In this document: one piece after another, positions 1 through 8,914 of the stretch
Position numbering within the stretch: the first letter of the stretch is position 1
Layout: the number at the start of each line of letters is the position of its first letter
Assembly (NCBI GenBank): GCA_028279405.1
Contig: JANQNU010000036.1
Coordinates: 1-64,000 of the forward strand
Source of the DNA: Phycisphaerae bacterium
GTDB lineage: Bacteria; Planctomycetota; Phycisphaerae; UBA1845; Fen-1342
Reading direction: 5' to 3'
Length of the DNA: 64,000 nt
Notes under the pieces: model-generated
What the model saw: the letters and a program-made list of their open reading frames with translations, nothing else
What the model was told of the DNA's origin: nothing
Databases searched by the model: none
Translations under genes and position numbers: made by a program

Positions 1-1014
1 CGTTTCCGTACCAATTCCGATTTTGCCGTCGGAATTGAAGAGCACGCCGCCGACACTGTTGGCGGACCCGGCGGTTGTTGCGGTCGCGGCGGTTGTTGCA
101 TTCGCCGCCGTCATCGCGCTCGTCGCTCGATCCGCTGTTGTTGCGTGGGTCGCTTCCGGGGTAGCCGTGACGCGCTGACGAGGGGTCAGCGTGACGAACG
201 GACCGATCCCCGCCGGCGAACTCGCAGCGACTTCCAGCCAGCGCGGCGATCCGTCAAACGCCGAATGTGGAATCGGCAGTTCGACCGTAAAGAAGCCATC
301 GACGACCGGGACGTTGTCGGCGGACATCACCGATCCAATCCGGTTCCCGTCGACTTCGGCATCCCAGACGCTGAATTCCAGGTCAGCGGAATCGTTGAGC
401 GGGTTGCCATCCTGGCTCAGGCGACCTTGATAGGTCAAAGGAGCGCGGGTCGACGTCGAGATTTCCAAGCTCCATGCGTTGATGACACCGCCATCTCCCG
501 AGTCCAGGTCGAGAACATACAGCTCCCACGTCCCGTTACCATCGGTATCGTCGAATACGGAGAGGGTCGTGCCGTAGGGCGGAGCGGGTGCCGGGGTCTC
601 GAAATCGGTGACGTCCACTTGCGTCGGCTGATAGAAGCCACTGGTCAATTGAAACGGAACGAGAGGTGCGCCATCTACGAACATCATGACGACTGATGCA
701 ACGGGGTCAATTCCGCCGGCGCGCGCCATCAAGACGACGCTTGCACCGGTCGGCCCCACAAGCAGGACCTGCAGGTCCTGCGGGCGATTGTGTGTGAGGC
801 CGTTCAGGGAAACGGACAGACTCTCGATCGGCGCGTTCAGCCCCGAGACCTCGATCGTGCTCGGATATGGCTGTGCCGAGCCTTGGGGCGGAATCAAGAT
901 CGTATTCGGGTTCGTGAAGGTCTGCCCTGCCGCCATCGGCGACATGGCGGGTAACAGCAGCAATCCTGCCAGCAGCAGCGTGCGTGTACTCTTTAAACAA
1001 CGCGAGACAAGCAT
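1..1014 (-). CDS. Exported P-domain / tail-fibre-like surface protein (C-terminus beyond window)
   Basis: The frame is open from an ATG at 1014 to the left window edge, so about 338 residues are visible and the C-terminus is missing. GGAG lies 6 bases before the ATG. Residues 1-30 form a signal peptide with a leucine-rich core ending near MAAGQ. Residues 35-190 look like a proprotein-convertase P-domain-type beta sandwich (LSVSLNGLTHNRPQDLQVLL early, then GDGGVINAWSLEI). From about residue 195 it changes to the LTYQGRLSQDGNPLND type of module seen ahead of collagen-like or S74 tail-fibre regions in planctomycete exported proteins, followed by an Ala/Thr-rich low-complexity stretch (ATHATTADRATSAMTAANAT). 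A secreted or surface-attached structural protein is the likely role; no catalytic motif is visible. The family assignment is from memory of similar proteins. Confidence 0.75.
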   Translation of the reverse strand, partial: MLVSRCLKSTRTLLLAGLLLLPAMSPMAAGQTFTNPNTILIPPQGSAQPYPSTIEVSGLNAPIESLSVSLNGLTHNRPQDLQVLLVGPTGASVVLMARAGGIDPVASVVMMFVDGAPLVPFQLTSGFYQPTQVDVTDFETPAPAPPYGTTLSVFDDTDGNGTWELYVLDLDSGDGGVINAWSLEISTSTRAPLTYQGRLSQDGNPLNDSADLEFSVWDAEVDGNRIGSVMSADNVPVVDGFFTVELPIPHSAFDGSPRWLEVAASSPAGIGPFVTLTPRQRVTATPEATHATTADRATSAMTAANATTAATATTAGSANSVGGVLFNSDGKIGIGTET

Positions 1015-1099
1015 TCTGTACTCCATGCGCTTGGGATGGCGCCTGCGTAGGATCGAGGCAGGCGCCAAGACCGGGACTGGACGACGATGGTCCAGCTAC

Positions 1100-1300
1100 T
1101 TAGTTGTTCGTAAACGGTTCCAGCCGGGCGTCTTCCAAGCCGCGGTGCTTGGCGACGATCCGGTAGTCGAACGTCGCGTTCGACGTTCCCAATCCCCCCG
1201 AAACATAGTCGTCCGCCTCTTCTTCGTCATCTCGGTACTCCAGTCTTCCTGCTAGACGGACAAATGAGCGAGTCGTTTCAGGCGATACGTGAGAAGGCAT
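1100..1300 (-). other. Short ORF, possible remnant of a surface-protein C-terminus
   Basis: A 66-codon reading frame begins at ATG 1300 and ends in TAA at 1100. It has no visible ribosome binding site. Its second half (GGLGTSNATFDYRIVAKHRG, then a stop soon after) reads like the end of a larger exported protein rather than random sequence, and it lies just upstream of the exported protein gene that starts at 1014. It could be a decayed relative of that gene or a chance frame. The rest of 1015-1509 holds nothing I can support. Confidence 0.25.
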
Positions 1301-1509
1301 GTAATGCCAATCGCGCAGGCGACAGGACATACCTCGGTTGCACGGGGATTTGCGGGGATATATGAGGAATCTTTGCCGAGGAGCGGCTATGCGGGCCGGA
1401 TGCCCGCTGATGGTCGGATCTGTAGCGCTACGGCGGGGCCGACGCAAGGGGTTACGTCGGCGCTAACCTACGCGTGATATGTAGCGTGCAGTGCGAAGTG
1501 TAGTATTCG

Positions 1510-3594
1510 CTACTCCTTTCGGCCCAATCGGGCGGCGAGATCCGCGAGCTTCCGTTCTGCGGGCGACAACGTCGACCCCTCGGCCGGCTCGTTCGCGATC
1601 GCCGAGGGCGTGCCGCCATCGTCATGCGGATGATCGCTCGGTGCAGGTGCAGCGACCGGTCGTTCGGGCGCCACCGTCTTTTTCATGTCAGCGAGGGAAA
1701 CGGGGCGGGCTGGAACGAATGCCGAGGGTCGTCCAGCCGTTCCGGCTTTTGGGTCGATGGTCTCCGAGTTGCGATCCTGCCGCCACCAGCGGTCGACGAT
1801 CTGCTCGGCGTCGACACGGTTGGTGTTGCGGCTCCACAGGCCGAAGAAGTCGACGTCGTTACTGCGCGGGAGCCGCGGCGGCAGGTCGATCAGCGTCCGC
1901 ATCGGCATCAGGACGGCGTCGCCGATGATGAACCCCTCACCCGGCTTGAGGCTCGGCAACAGGCTGATCAGGCTGCGGAACTGGTCGCTGACGACGCGGG
2001 CGGCATAGTCCTGGTCGTCGGGATTGTTCATCCGCATCAGAACCATCGAGTTACACTGGCTCAGCAGCGTTTCCGAGAGCTCGCTGGGTCGCTGGCTGAC
2101 GACCATCGCGGAGACGCCGTACTTGCGGCCTTCCTTCGCGACCTTCTCGACCGCGTCACGGGCAAAGGTCTTGCGTTCCTTGAGCGGCACCTTTGGCAGG
2201 TAGTTGTGGGCCTCTTCGAACACGAGCAGCGTGGGTTGACGCTGGTGCGAAGGCGTCCAGAAGTTGAAATCAAACAGTGCTCGTGTGATGACCGCGACCG
2301 TCGTGTCGACGACGTCGAACGGCAGACCCGAAAGGTCGATGATCGTCAGGTTTCGGCGTTGATCGAAGTGGCCGAGGAGCTGGCGGATGACCTGGCTCAC
2401 GCAACGGCTCTTATCGCCGGGCGTTCCGTCTTCGAGCAGCTTGCCCGCGAGATCGGGATTGCGTTTCGCCTGCTCGAACGGCCGAAGCATGAAGTCGTAT
2501 CGGCGGTCGTTCATCCGCGACTCGAGCAGGTTCACGAAGCCCAGCAGGCGGCCGAAGTAGGTGGCGTGCGGCACTTCGCCTTCGGCGTTCCCCTTGTTGA
2601 ACTCCATCCGCCGGGTCATCAACATGTTTTCCTGCTCGTCGAACGGCAGTTGGCGGAACGGCAGGCGTGAGAACGCGTAGTTCTCGCTGTTCAGCACGAA
2701 GCGGGCTTCGTTCATGTTCTCGGCGTAGGTCTTCAGGTTCTCGAGCGAGTAGTAGACGGGCGTATCGACCGTGTACTCGAATTGCAGGTCGACGGCCTGC
2801 GCGGCCTCCTGCTTGAGGCGGTGGATCGCGGAACGCAGAAAGACCTTCTGCGCGTTGACGTTCAGCGGGTTGTTACCGTCGATGAACAGCTGCTCGAACT
2901 CTTCGTACTGCAGCATCCAGTACGGCAGCACGAGGTTGCGGTCGGACAGGTATGTAATGTTCGGCAGCGGCTTGTCGTTTTCGTCGGAGAAGGCGGCGCA
3001 GTATTCGCCGTGCATGTCGAACAGGACGACCTGCGAGTGCGGCAGACTGGTCGCTTCGTGCAGGATCTTGGCGGTGGTGCAGCTCTTTCCCGAGCCGGAG
3101 TTGCCCATGACCGCGATGTGCTTGGCGAAGAACTCCTTGCCCATCACCTTGACTTCGAAGTCGGTGTCGACGGCGAAGCGGCCCATCGCGAACGAGCGCT
3201 TCATGCCGTCGGCGTTGGCGATCTGGTCGAAGCAGCCGAAGATCAGCTCGAAGTCTTCGTCGACGCCGAGCCGGACGATGTCGCCGAGCGTCGGGTACTC
3301 GCTGACGCCACGGGAGAACTTGTCGTTGCGGACGGTGCCCAGAAGCTGGACCTGCATCGAGCGCGGCGGCAACGAGTTCTCGTCCACCTCATTGGTTTCA
3401 TTTTCTTCAGACGCGACCTTGGTCACATAGCCGATCAGCGTGACCCGCCCGATCGGGATCGTGATGTACGTCCCGAGCCGGCCCACGCGGTACTCTGTCC
3501 CGTGGTACTCGATCACGGTTGTGGTACATGTGAGCTTGATGTCGACGCAGTCGCCGTCGACGCCGATAACATGTCCGACCTTGAGTGGGTCCAT
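1510..3594 (-). CDS. HerA-like ATPase (DUF87 / HAS-barrel)
   Basis: A 694-residue ATPase of the HerA/FtsK superfamily. The N-terminal ~130 residues resemble the HAS-barrel, the Walker A motif GNSGSGKS lies at residues 164-171, and a Walker B of the form LLVFEEAH lies near residue 490, followed by an arginine-bearing QRPSE segment. Relatives are hexameric DNA translocases that work with a nuclease (NurA) in end resection, or act in defence islands. No NurA-like neighbour is present here. The last ~90 residues are a Pro/Ala-rich tail without family character. I chose the ATG at 3594 because GGGAG precedes it by 6 bases and the protein then starts at the HAS-barrel; the longer open frame upstream has no family similarity and overlaps the divergent pckA region. 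DNA processing is inferred from the family only. Confidence 0.85.
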   Translation of the reverse strand: MDPLKVGHVIGVDGDCVDIKLTCTTTVIEYHGTEYRVGRLGTYITIPIGRVTLIGYVTKVASEENETNEVDENSLPPRSMQVQLLGTVRNDKFSRGVSEYPTLGDIVRLGVDEDFELIFGCFDQIANADGMKRSFAMGRFAVDTDFEVKVMGKEFFAKHIAVMGNSGSGKSCTTAKILHEATSLPHSQVVLFDMHGEYCAAFSDENDKPLPNITYLSDRNLVLPYWMLQYEEFEQLFIDGNNPLNVNAQKVFLRSAIHRLKQEAAQAVDLQFEYTVDTPVYYSLENLKTYAENMNEARFVLNSENYAFSRLPFRQLPFDEQENMLMTRRMEFNKGNAEGEVPHATYFGRLLGFVNLLESRMNDRRYDFMLRPFEQAKRNPDLAGKLLEDGTPGDKSRCVSQVIRQLLGHFDQRRNLTIIDLSGLPFDVVDTTVAVITRALFDFNFWTPSHQRQPTLLVFEEAHNYLPKVPLKERKTFARDAVEKVAKEGRKYGVSAMVVSQRPSELSETLLSQCNSMVLMRMNNPDDQDYAARVVSDQFRSLISLLPSLKPGEGFIIGDAVLMPMRTLIDLPPRLPRSNDVDFFGLWSRNTNRVDAEQIVDRWWRQDRNSETIDPKAGTAGRPSAFVPARPVSLADMKKTVAPERPVAAPAPSDHPHDDGGTPSAIANEPAEGSTLSPAERKLADLAARLGRKE

Positions 3595-3792
3595 CGCTGT
3601 CTCCCTACGGACGCCCCGAACAGGGACCTCCGCTGGAAGTATGGGAAATCCGCGAGTCGCGTGCCGGGGAATTTGTGCCGATCTCGGGTAGGGGCGGGTG
3701 TTGCAGGCAGCGACAGGTCGCCGATAATGGACGCCCGCGTCCTGGTGCGGACTCGCGACGCGCACCGCCAACCTGTGCAACGAGGGCCATTC

Positions 3793-5391
3793 GTGGAAGT
3801 CACAGCCGTTCATCCCAGCCGCCACGGTCTCGATACCATCGGTCTCCAGCATGCCGGCAACGTTTATTGGAACCTGCCCGCGCCCGTGCTGGTGACCGAA
3901 GCGCTGCGCCGCGGCGAGGCCGAACTGGCAGCCAACGGCGCCCTCGTGGCCCGCACGGGTGAACGGACGGGACGGTCGCCGAAGGATAAGTTCGTGGTCG
4001 AAGAGCCCGATAGCCAGGGCCATGTCGCGTGGGGCAAGGTCAACCGACCGGTCTCGTCCGAAATGTTCGACCAACTTCTCGAAAAGACACTTACCTACTT
4101 ACGGCAGCGCGACGTCTTTGTGCAGGACCTCTATGCCGGCGCGAACGACCGGTATCGACTGAAGGTCCGTGTCATGACCGAATTCGCATGGCACAGCCTC
4201 TTCGCGCGACAGCTATTCATCCGTCCGCCGCTTGCTGCGTTATCGGATCATGAGCCGGGCTTCACCGTGATCTCCGCACCCGGCTGCAAGGCCGACACGC
4301 ACCCGGATGGGAGCCCGTCCGGAACGTTCATCTACCTCAATTTTGCCAAGCGGATCGTGCTCATCGGCGGGACGGAGTATGCTGGCGAGATCAAGAAGTC
4401 GATCTTCACCGTGATGAACTACCTGCTGCCGCTGCGCGGCGTGGCTTCGATGCACTGCTCGGCGAACGTCGGCCGTGACGGCGACGTCGCGTTGTTCTTC
4501 GGCCTGAGTGGCACCGGCAAGACGACACTGTCCGCCGACCCCGAACGCGGCCTGATCGGCGACGACGAGCATGGCTGGGGCGACGACGGTGTGTTCAACT
4601 TCGAAGGCGGCTGCTACGCGAAGTGCATCCGGCTGGCGCGCGAACAAGAGCCGGATATCTACGACGCTATTCGTTTCGGGTCCGTGCTCGAAAACGTCGT
4701 GCTCGATTCCGACACGCGCGTGCCCGATTATGACGACGGTTCGCTGACCGAGAACACGCGGGCCGCATATCCGTTGCATTACATCCGGAATGCGATCGAG
4801 CCGTCGTGTGCCGGGCATCCGAGCAACGTCATCTTCCTGACCTGCGACGCGTTCGGCGTGCTGCCGCCGATCTCGCGGCTCACTCCTGAGCAGGCGATGT
4901 ACCACTTCCTGTCGGGGTATACGGCGAAGGTCGCGGGCACCGAAGCGGGCCTCGGCAATGAGCCGCAGGCGACGTTCTCCACCGGCTTCGGCGAACCGTT
5001 CTTACCGCTCAGTCCGTCGACGTACGCGGAGTTGTTGGGCGAGAAGACGCGCGAGCACGGCTCGAACATCTGGCTGGTCAACACCGGCTGGAGCGGCGGA
5101 CCGTTCGGGATTGGCGAGCGGGTCAAACTGAAATACACCCGTGCGATGGTCCACGCCGCCCTCGATGGACGTCTCAACGACGTCGCGTACGAAACCCACC
5201 CGATCTTCCGACTCGAAATGCCGACCACTTGTCCCGACGTGCCGACGGAGTTGTTGAACCCGCGGTCGACGTGGAAGGACGGCGCGCAGTACGACGCCAA
5301 GGCCCGCGAGCTGGCCGGCCTGTTCATCAAGAACTTCGAACGCTTCCCCGACGCCTCCGACGCCATCCGCAACGCGGGACCGGTGGTCTAG
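3793..5391 (+). CDS. pckA: Phosphoenolpyruvate carboxykinase (ATP)
   Basis: Catalyses oxaloacetate + ATP to phosphoenolpyruvate + CO2 + ADP, the entry step of gluconeogenesis, in the cytoplasm. The 532-residue length matches the bacterial ATP-dependent family (about 530-540). The phosphate-binding loop GLSGTGKT lies at residues 237-244, followed by the kinase-2 metal site DDEHGW. The [14 protein letters not shown] segment near residue 55 and [10 protein letters not shown] near 380 are family signatures. I chose GTG 3793 because GAGGG lies 6 bases upstream and the protein then has family length; an in-frame ATG at 3727 would add 22 residues. It is transcribed away from the HerA-like gene, with about 200 bases between them. 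The stop codon runs directly into the palindromic repeat region. Confidence 0.95.
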   Translation: MEVTAVHPSRHGLDTIGLQHAGNVYWNLPAPVLVTEALRRGEAELAANGALVARTGERTGRSPKDKFVVEEPDSQGHVAWGKVNRPVSSEMFDQLLEKTLTYLRQRDVFVQDLYAGANDRYRLKVRVMTEFAWHSLFARQLFIRPPLAALSDHEPGFTVISAPGCKADTHPDGSPSGTFIYLNFAKRIVLIGGTEYAGEIKKSIFTVMNYLLPLRGVASMHCSANVGRDGDVALFFGLSGTGKTTLSADPERGLIGDDEHGWGDDGVFNFEGGCYAKCIRLAREQEPDIYDAIRFGSVLENVVLDSDTRVPDYDDGSLTENTRAAYPLHYIRNAIEPSCAGHPSNVIFLTCDAFGVLPPISRLTPEQAMYHFLSGYTAKVAGTEAGLGNEPQATFSTGFGEPFLPLSPSTYAELLGEKTREHGSNIWLVNTGWSGGPFGIGERVKLKYTRAMVHAALDGRLNDVAYETHPIFRLEMPTTCPDVPTELLNPRSTWKDGAQYDAKARELAGLFIKNFERFPDASDAIRNAGPVV

Positions 5392-5541
5392 GGGAGCACG
5401 CTCCCTACGACCCAATGGCGGGCGAGACGCCCGCCATGTGTGCCACACCGACGCGCAGCGTTCGGCGTGCTGCTCAGCGAGTCGTAGGGTGTGTTCCGTT
5501 CGCGGAACGCACAAAACGAGCCGCGAGCGCGAGCGAGCGGT
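5392..5541. repeat. Palindromic repeat cluster downstream of pckA
   Basis: Three different units sit head to tail between pckA and the small minus-strand gene. A GGGAGCACGCTCCC palindrome abuts the pckA stop (5392-5405). The unit GGCGGGCGAGACGCCCGCC follows within 5415-5437. Next comes a unit carrying GACGCGCAGCG and GGCGTGCT (about 5445-5475), which recurs inverted at about 5820-5853. A unit beginning GAGCCGCGAGCG at 5518 runs just into the 3' end of the small gene. None carries a T-run, so they are not ordinary terminators, although the first could stop or protect transcripts. Confidence 0.8.
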
Positions 5542-5733
5542 TCAAGCACGCTGATTTTGCCACGCAACCGCCCGTTCCCGGGCATCGTCCATCTGAAAGA
5601 AACTGACGAGGATTGCGAGCCAAACTTCATCCGTAGCGCATCCGTGTTCCGATGCGATGGCTTCGATTTGATCGATCCAGTCCGTCGGTGCGTTGATCGT
5701 TACCGGTACGAGGTTGTTGTTCTCGGATGACAT
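5542..5733 (-). CDS. Small hypothetical protein, 63 aa
   Basis: I do not recognise the family. AGGAG lies 5 bases before ATG 5733, which supports translation. The protein begins with a short polar segment followed by VTINAPTDWIDQIEAIASEH, then an amphipathic helix and a second helix (DEVWLAILVSFFQMDDARE). This strand-helix-helix order resembles ribbon-helix-helix (CopG/Arc-type) DNA-binding proteins, but the match is weak and there is no toxin-like partner beside it. It stands alone between repeat clusters, and the last residues overlap the GAGCCGCGAGCG-type repeat, so its C-terminus may be repeat-derived. Confidence 0.6.
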   Translation of the reverse strand: MSSENNNLVPVTINAPTDWIDQIEAIASEHGCATDEVWLAILVSFFQMDDARERAVAWQNQRA

Positions 5734-5818
5734 TTCTTCTCCTGTCGAGTCGAGTCGTCGTCAGGAGGACGATCATGATCCAAGTCGCGCGTGACACGAG
5801 TTGCGTGTCAGGGGAGTA

Positions 5819-5940
5819 CGGAGCACGCCGAGCGCTGCGCGTCGGCGTGGCACCCAGTATGGCGGGCGAGACGCCCGCCCCACCCTTGTGTTCCTCAGGA
5901 TCGTTCTTGCCGGGTGGCACTGGCGGTTTATCCGCCAGTG
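5819..5940. repeat. Palindromic repeat cluster, second patch
   Basis: This patch holds an inverted copy of the GCGTCGGCGTGGCACC-type unit (about 5820-5855), a second GGCGGGCGAGACGCCCGCC (within 5859-5879) followed by CCACCCTTGTG, and the palindrome CTGGCGGTTTATCCGCCAG (within 5918-5940). The last forms a perfect 9-base-pair stem. The space 5744-5818 shows no gene. Confidence 0.8.
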
Positions 5941-5983
5941 CATGGGCGCCGCAAAGTCGGTATCACGTTAGATCACCAGGAAC

Positions 5984-6130
5984 GCCCCACACTGGTCGCG
6001 CGCTGGATGAGATAGAACGCTCCGAACACTGGCGGACAAACCGCCAGTGCCACCCCTACGATCTGTCAGTCCCCCACCCCAGGATGGGGTGGGGCACCTT
6101 GCACCCACAGTGGCGGGCGAGACGCCCGCC
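5984..6130. repeat. Palindromic repeat cluster, third patch
   Basis: It contains GCCCCACACTGGTCGCGCG (5984-6002, found again with one change at 27005-27023), a second copy of the CTGGCGG...CCGCCAG palindrome with a different loop (within 6027-6049), a ten-base-pair hairpin CCCCACCCCA/TGGGGTGGGG with a 3-base loop (6072-6094) followed by CACCTTGCACC, and a third GGCGGGCGAGACGCCCGCC (about 6111-6130) again followed by CCACCCTT. Loops vary while stems are kept, which suggests selection or mobility at the level of the hairpin. Confidence 0.8.
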
Positions 6131-6140
6131 CCACCCTTAT

Positions 6141-6284
6141 CTATTCTTCGTCGTCGAAGAGCATGCGATTCGGCGGGGTGTCGAGGTCGTCGAACTGGCC
6201 GCGGCGGGTCGCCCAGATGAACGCGATGATCCCACCCAACGCCATCAACAACGCCAACGGCAGAATGATGTAAATCACCGACAT
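6141..6284 (-). CDS. ccoS: cbb3 oxidase maturation protein CcoS
   Basis: A 47-residue single-span membrane protein needed for cofactor insertion into cbb3 oxidase in studied bacteria. It starts MSVIYIILPLALLMALGG, continues through one hydrophobic helix to FIWATRRGQFDDLDTPPNRM, and ends with acidic residues. The W-x3-R-GQFDDLDTP stretch after the helix is the CcoS family hallmark. It is the last gene of the cco cluster, about 70 bases downstream of ccoI, with the repeat hairpin at 6343-6363 near the junction. No strong ribosome binding site is visible; the start is chosen from family length. Confidence 0.9.
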   Translation of the reverse strand: MSVIYIILPLALLMALGGIIAFIWATRRGQFDDLDTPPNRMLFDDEE

Positions 6285-6342
6285 TCACGTTACTCCGTCG
6301 CGCGCCGCTACGGCGACACCCATCACTCTCTTACGCGCGGTG

Positions 6343-6420
6343 CCCCAGGCTCTTAGCCTGGGGGACCCACTCCGTTTCGGAACGCGTCCCCCACCCTGAA
6401 GGATGGGGCACCTTGCACCT
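6343..6420. repeat. Hairpin repeats overlapping the 3' end of ccoI
   Basis: CCCCAGGCT/AGCCTGGGG forms a nine-base-pair stem with a 3-base loop at 6343-6363, and the ccoI stop codon lies inside it (6353-6355). Just upstream in the gene, 6388-6420 holds a second unit (CCCCCACCCTGAAGGATGGG followed by GCACCTTGCACC) that matches the element at 6072-6105. These units are therefore translated as part of CcoI. Confidence 0.75.
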
Positions 6421-8914
6421 CGCCAGTCGCTGTTCCACTCGCTGCGGCGGGTTTAGGCAAATCTCCGAACGGCTGCGCGCCGAATGCGATCGCGACCACC
6501 GTCAACGAACTGAGCGGCATCAGGATCGCCGCGATCAGCGGGTTGATGATACCGGCGATCGCGAGCGACGCCGCCACGACGTTGTACGCCAACGAGACCG
6601 CGAGACCGACGTGGATCGCGCGGACCGTGCTGCGCGCCGCAGATAACAAGTCGAGGATCGCCGACAAGCCCGGCGTACGCAAATAAACGTCTGCCGCCGC
6701 CAGACTCGCTTCAGCACCGCCATGCACCGCGATGCCGACGTCCGCCGTCGCGAGCGCCGCCGCGTCGTTCACGCCGTCGCCGACCATGACGACCGGGCCC
6801 GCTGACGCCGCGCCGTCAATCCAATCCCGCTTCCGCTCCGGCGTACACTCCCCGACCGCATCGTCGGCAGGGATCTCCAACTCCGTCGCAATCGCCGACA
6901 CGATCACGCGGTGATCGCCGGACAGGAGGCGCAGGTCCCATCCGCCGACGCGCAGTGTCGAAAGCGCCGCCGACGTGTCGGGACGCAACGGGTCGCCAAG
7001 GCCCGCAACCGCGACAACGACATCGTCCTGACTGATGTAGACCGGCGACAACGCGCGGGCCGTCAGCGTTTCTGCGGCACGGGCAATGGTCGGCGGAAGC
7101 GTGACGCCATTCTCCGCCAGATACCGCTCCGATCCGATCAGCAGCGATCGTCCATCGACACGACCGCGAATGCCGGCCCCGGGCGTTTCCTGCACCGCGG
7201 TCGCTTGAAGCGAAAGCTGATGATCGTCCGGAACGAGTTGCGTCAGCGCCGACGCTACGGGGTGCGACGAGTGCGCCTCCAGCGCGGCCGTGAGCGGTCT
7301 GACCGTTTCATCGCCGACCCATTCGACGACCGACATGCGACCCGCGGTCAATGTGCCGGTCTTGTCGAAGCAGATCAGGCCGGGGCGCGCCAGGCGCTCC
7401 AGCGTATCCGCCCCTTTAATCAGGATGCCCCGCTGTGCGGCACGACCAAGCGCGACCGTCATCGCCAACGGCGTCGCGAGCCCGAGCGCGCACGGGCAGG
7501 TCACGATCAGCAGTGCGATCGCTTGATCGACGGCCCGGACGGTGTCCTGTCGCATCCACAGGACGAACGTGAGCAGCGCCAGCAGCAGGACGGCAGCGAC
7601 GAACCAGCCGGCGATGCGGTCGGCGAGTCGGACGATCGGCGCTTTACGCTGGCTCCATTCTTCAACGAGCTGCATGAGTCGGCCGACGCGCGTTTGAGCG
7701 CCCGCCGTTTGTGCGCGGATCGTCAATGGCGACGATAGGTTGGTCACGCCGGCGTAGATCGATTGGCCGGCGGCGATCGGGAACGGGCGCGACTCGCCGG
7801 TGAGCAGCGCCTGGTCGATCGTGGACGTTCCGTCGGTGACGATGCCGTCGACCGGCACGTTGTCCCCCGCGCGGACCTGCACGAGGTCGTTCGGCTGCAG
7901 CGCCTCGATCGGCACCGTGCGGACTGTGTCGCCTTCGATGCGACGAGCGGCGGTCGGTGTTAGCGAGAACAGTAGTTCAACCGCGTCGCTGGCCCAGCGT
8001 TGCTGGCGGTGTTGGACCCAGCGGCCCACCAGCAGCAGGAACACGAGTACGGTGAGCGAGTCGAAGTAGATCTCGCCGCGTTGGAGGATCGTGTTGACGA
8101 GGCCGGTGATCGTGCCGACGGTCAGTCCGAGTGCGATCGGCAGGTCGAGGTGTGCGGTCTGCGTTCGGATGGCGGCGATTGCGCCGCGGAAGAAGACCGC
8201 GCCCGGCCAGAGTAATGAGACGACGCCGAGGCCGGCACTGAGCCAGCGGAAGAGGGCTTCGAACTCGGCCGCCATCCCGTTGAAGAAGCCGCCGTAGAGT
8301 GCGAAGGACGCGAGCATGACGTTGCCGGCACACGCGCCGGCAATTGCGATGCGGATCAGGAATCGACGGTCCTCGTCGCGACGGCGGGTCGCGCGGTCGG
8401 CGTTGCGGACCGGGTGCGGCGGATAGCCAAGGCTGTTGAGCATGCGCGCGATGCGCGACAGTGCGACCTTTTGCGGGTCCCAGGCGATGCGGACGACCGA
8501 TTCGCGGATATGCAACGTGGCTTCAAGCACGCCGGGCAGGACGCGCGGCAATCGTTCGACCAGCCAGACGCACGCCGCACAGTGGACGCCTTCGAGGTAG
8601 AGCGCGACGGTGCGGTGGTTGTCGGAACGTTGAGCGGTGTTCGCGTCGAGGAACACGTCGTTGTCCATCTCTTCGTATGCGTGGCCGGCGGGTCGTGCCG
8701 GGAGCGGGTCGGCGTCGACCGTGTCGCGGATGCGGTAGTAGGTTTCGAGTCCGCAGCCGTGGATGACGTCGTAGACCGTTCGGCAGCCGTTGCAGCAGAA
8801 CTGGTTTTCGTGCGACGGATCGATCAGGCCGGCGGGCACCGGGAGGCGGCAGTGCGCGCACTCCACGGCCTCGGCGGCGGTCGGCGCAATGGATTGTGCG
8901 AGGTCAGGGACCAT
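6353..8914 (-). CDS. ccoI: Cu+-exporting P1B ATPase of cbb3 assembly, CcoI/FixI
   Basis: Pumps copper across the cytoplasmic membrane for the CuB site of cbb3 oxidase. The 853-residue protein has an N-terminal cysteine-rich metal domain (C19, C22, CCNGC 40-44), a heavy-metal-associated domain with CAAC at 112-115, membrane helices, a TGES actuator motif near 372, the CPC metal channel motif at 473-475, DKTGT with the phosphorylated Asp517, and the GDGVNDAAAL hinge. This double N-terminal metal domain is typical of CcoI rather than CopA. The ATG at 8914 overlaps the SafE-like gene by 11 bases. The last ~23 residues (from GEVQGAP on) are encoded by intergenic repeat units and have no counterpart in the family. 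Confidence 0.95.
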   Translation of the reverse strand: MVPDLAQSIAPTAAEAVECAHCRLPVPAGLIDPSHENQFCCNGCRTVYDVIHGCGLETYYRIRDTVDADPLPARPAGHAYEEMDNDVFLDANTAQRSDNHRTVALYLEGVHCAACVWLVERLPRVLPGVLEATLHIRESVVRIAWDPQKVALSRIARMLNSLGYPPHPVRNADRATRRRDEDRRFLIRIAIAGACAGNVMLASFALYGGFFNGMAAEFEALFRWLSAGLGVVSLLWPGAVFFRGAIAAIRTQTAHLDLPIALGLTVGTITGLVNTILQRGEIYFDSLTVLVFLLLVGRWVQHRQQRWASDAVELLFSLTPTAARRIEGDTVRTVPIEALQPNDLVQVRAGDNVPVDGIVTDGTSTIDQALLTGESRPFPIAAGQSIYAGVTNLSSPLTIRAQTAGAQTRVGRLMQLVEEWSQRKAPIVRLADRIAGWFVAAVLLLALLTFVLWMRQDTVRAVDQAIALLIVTCPCALGLATPLAMTVALGRAAQRGILIKGADTLERLARPGLICFDKTGTLTAGRMSVVEWVGDETVRPLTAALEAHSSHPVASALTQLVPDDHQLSLQATAVQETPGAGIRGRVDGRSLLIGSERYLAENGVTLPPTIARAAETLTARALSPVYISQDDVVVAVAGLGDPLRPDTSAALSTLRVGGWDLRLLSGDHRVIVSAIATELEIPADDAVGECTPERKRDWIDGAASAGPVVMVGDGVNDAAALATADVGIAVHGGAEASLAAADVYLRTPGLSAILDLLSAARSTVRAIHVGLAVSLAYNVVAASLAIAGIINPLIAAILMPLSSLTVVAIAFGAQPFGDLPKPAAASGTATGEVQGAPSFRVGDAFRNGVGPPG

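Noticed and set aside
1624-2670. Long plus-strand open frame inside the HerA-like gene
   Set aside because: It is the antisense shadow of a well-supported ATPase, common in GC-rich DNA; it has no ribosome binding site or recognisable domain.
2782-3792. Upstream extension of the pckA frame
   Set aside because: The frame stays open for 1 kb upstream but is antisense to the HerA-like gene, has no family similarity, and a good GAGGG-GTG start exists at 3793.
5392-6130. CRISPR array
   Set aside because: Repeats are of several different kinds, irregularly spaced and self-palindromic; there are no regular spacers and no cas genes.
5727-6356. Plus-strand frame through the repeat patch
   Set aside because: The translation is made of repeat-unit words and overlaps ccoS antisense; no start signal.
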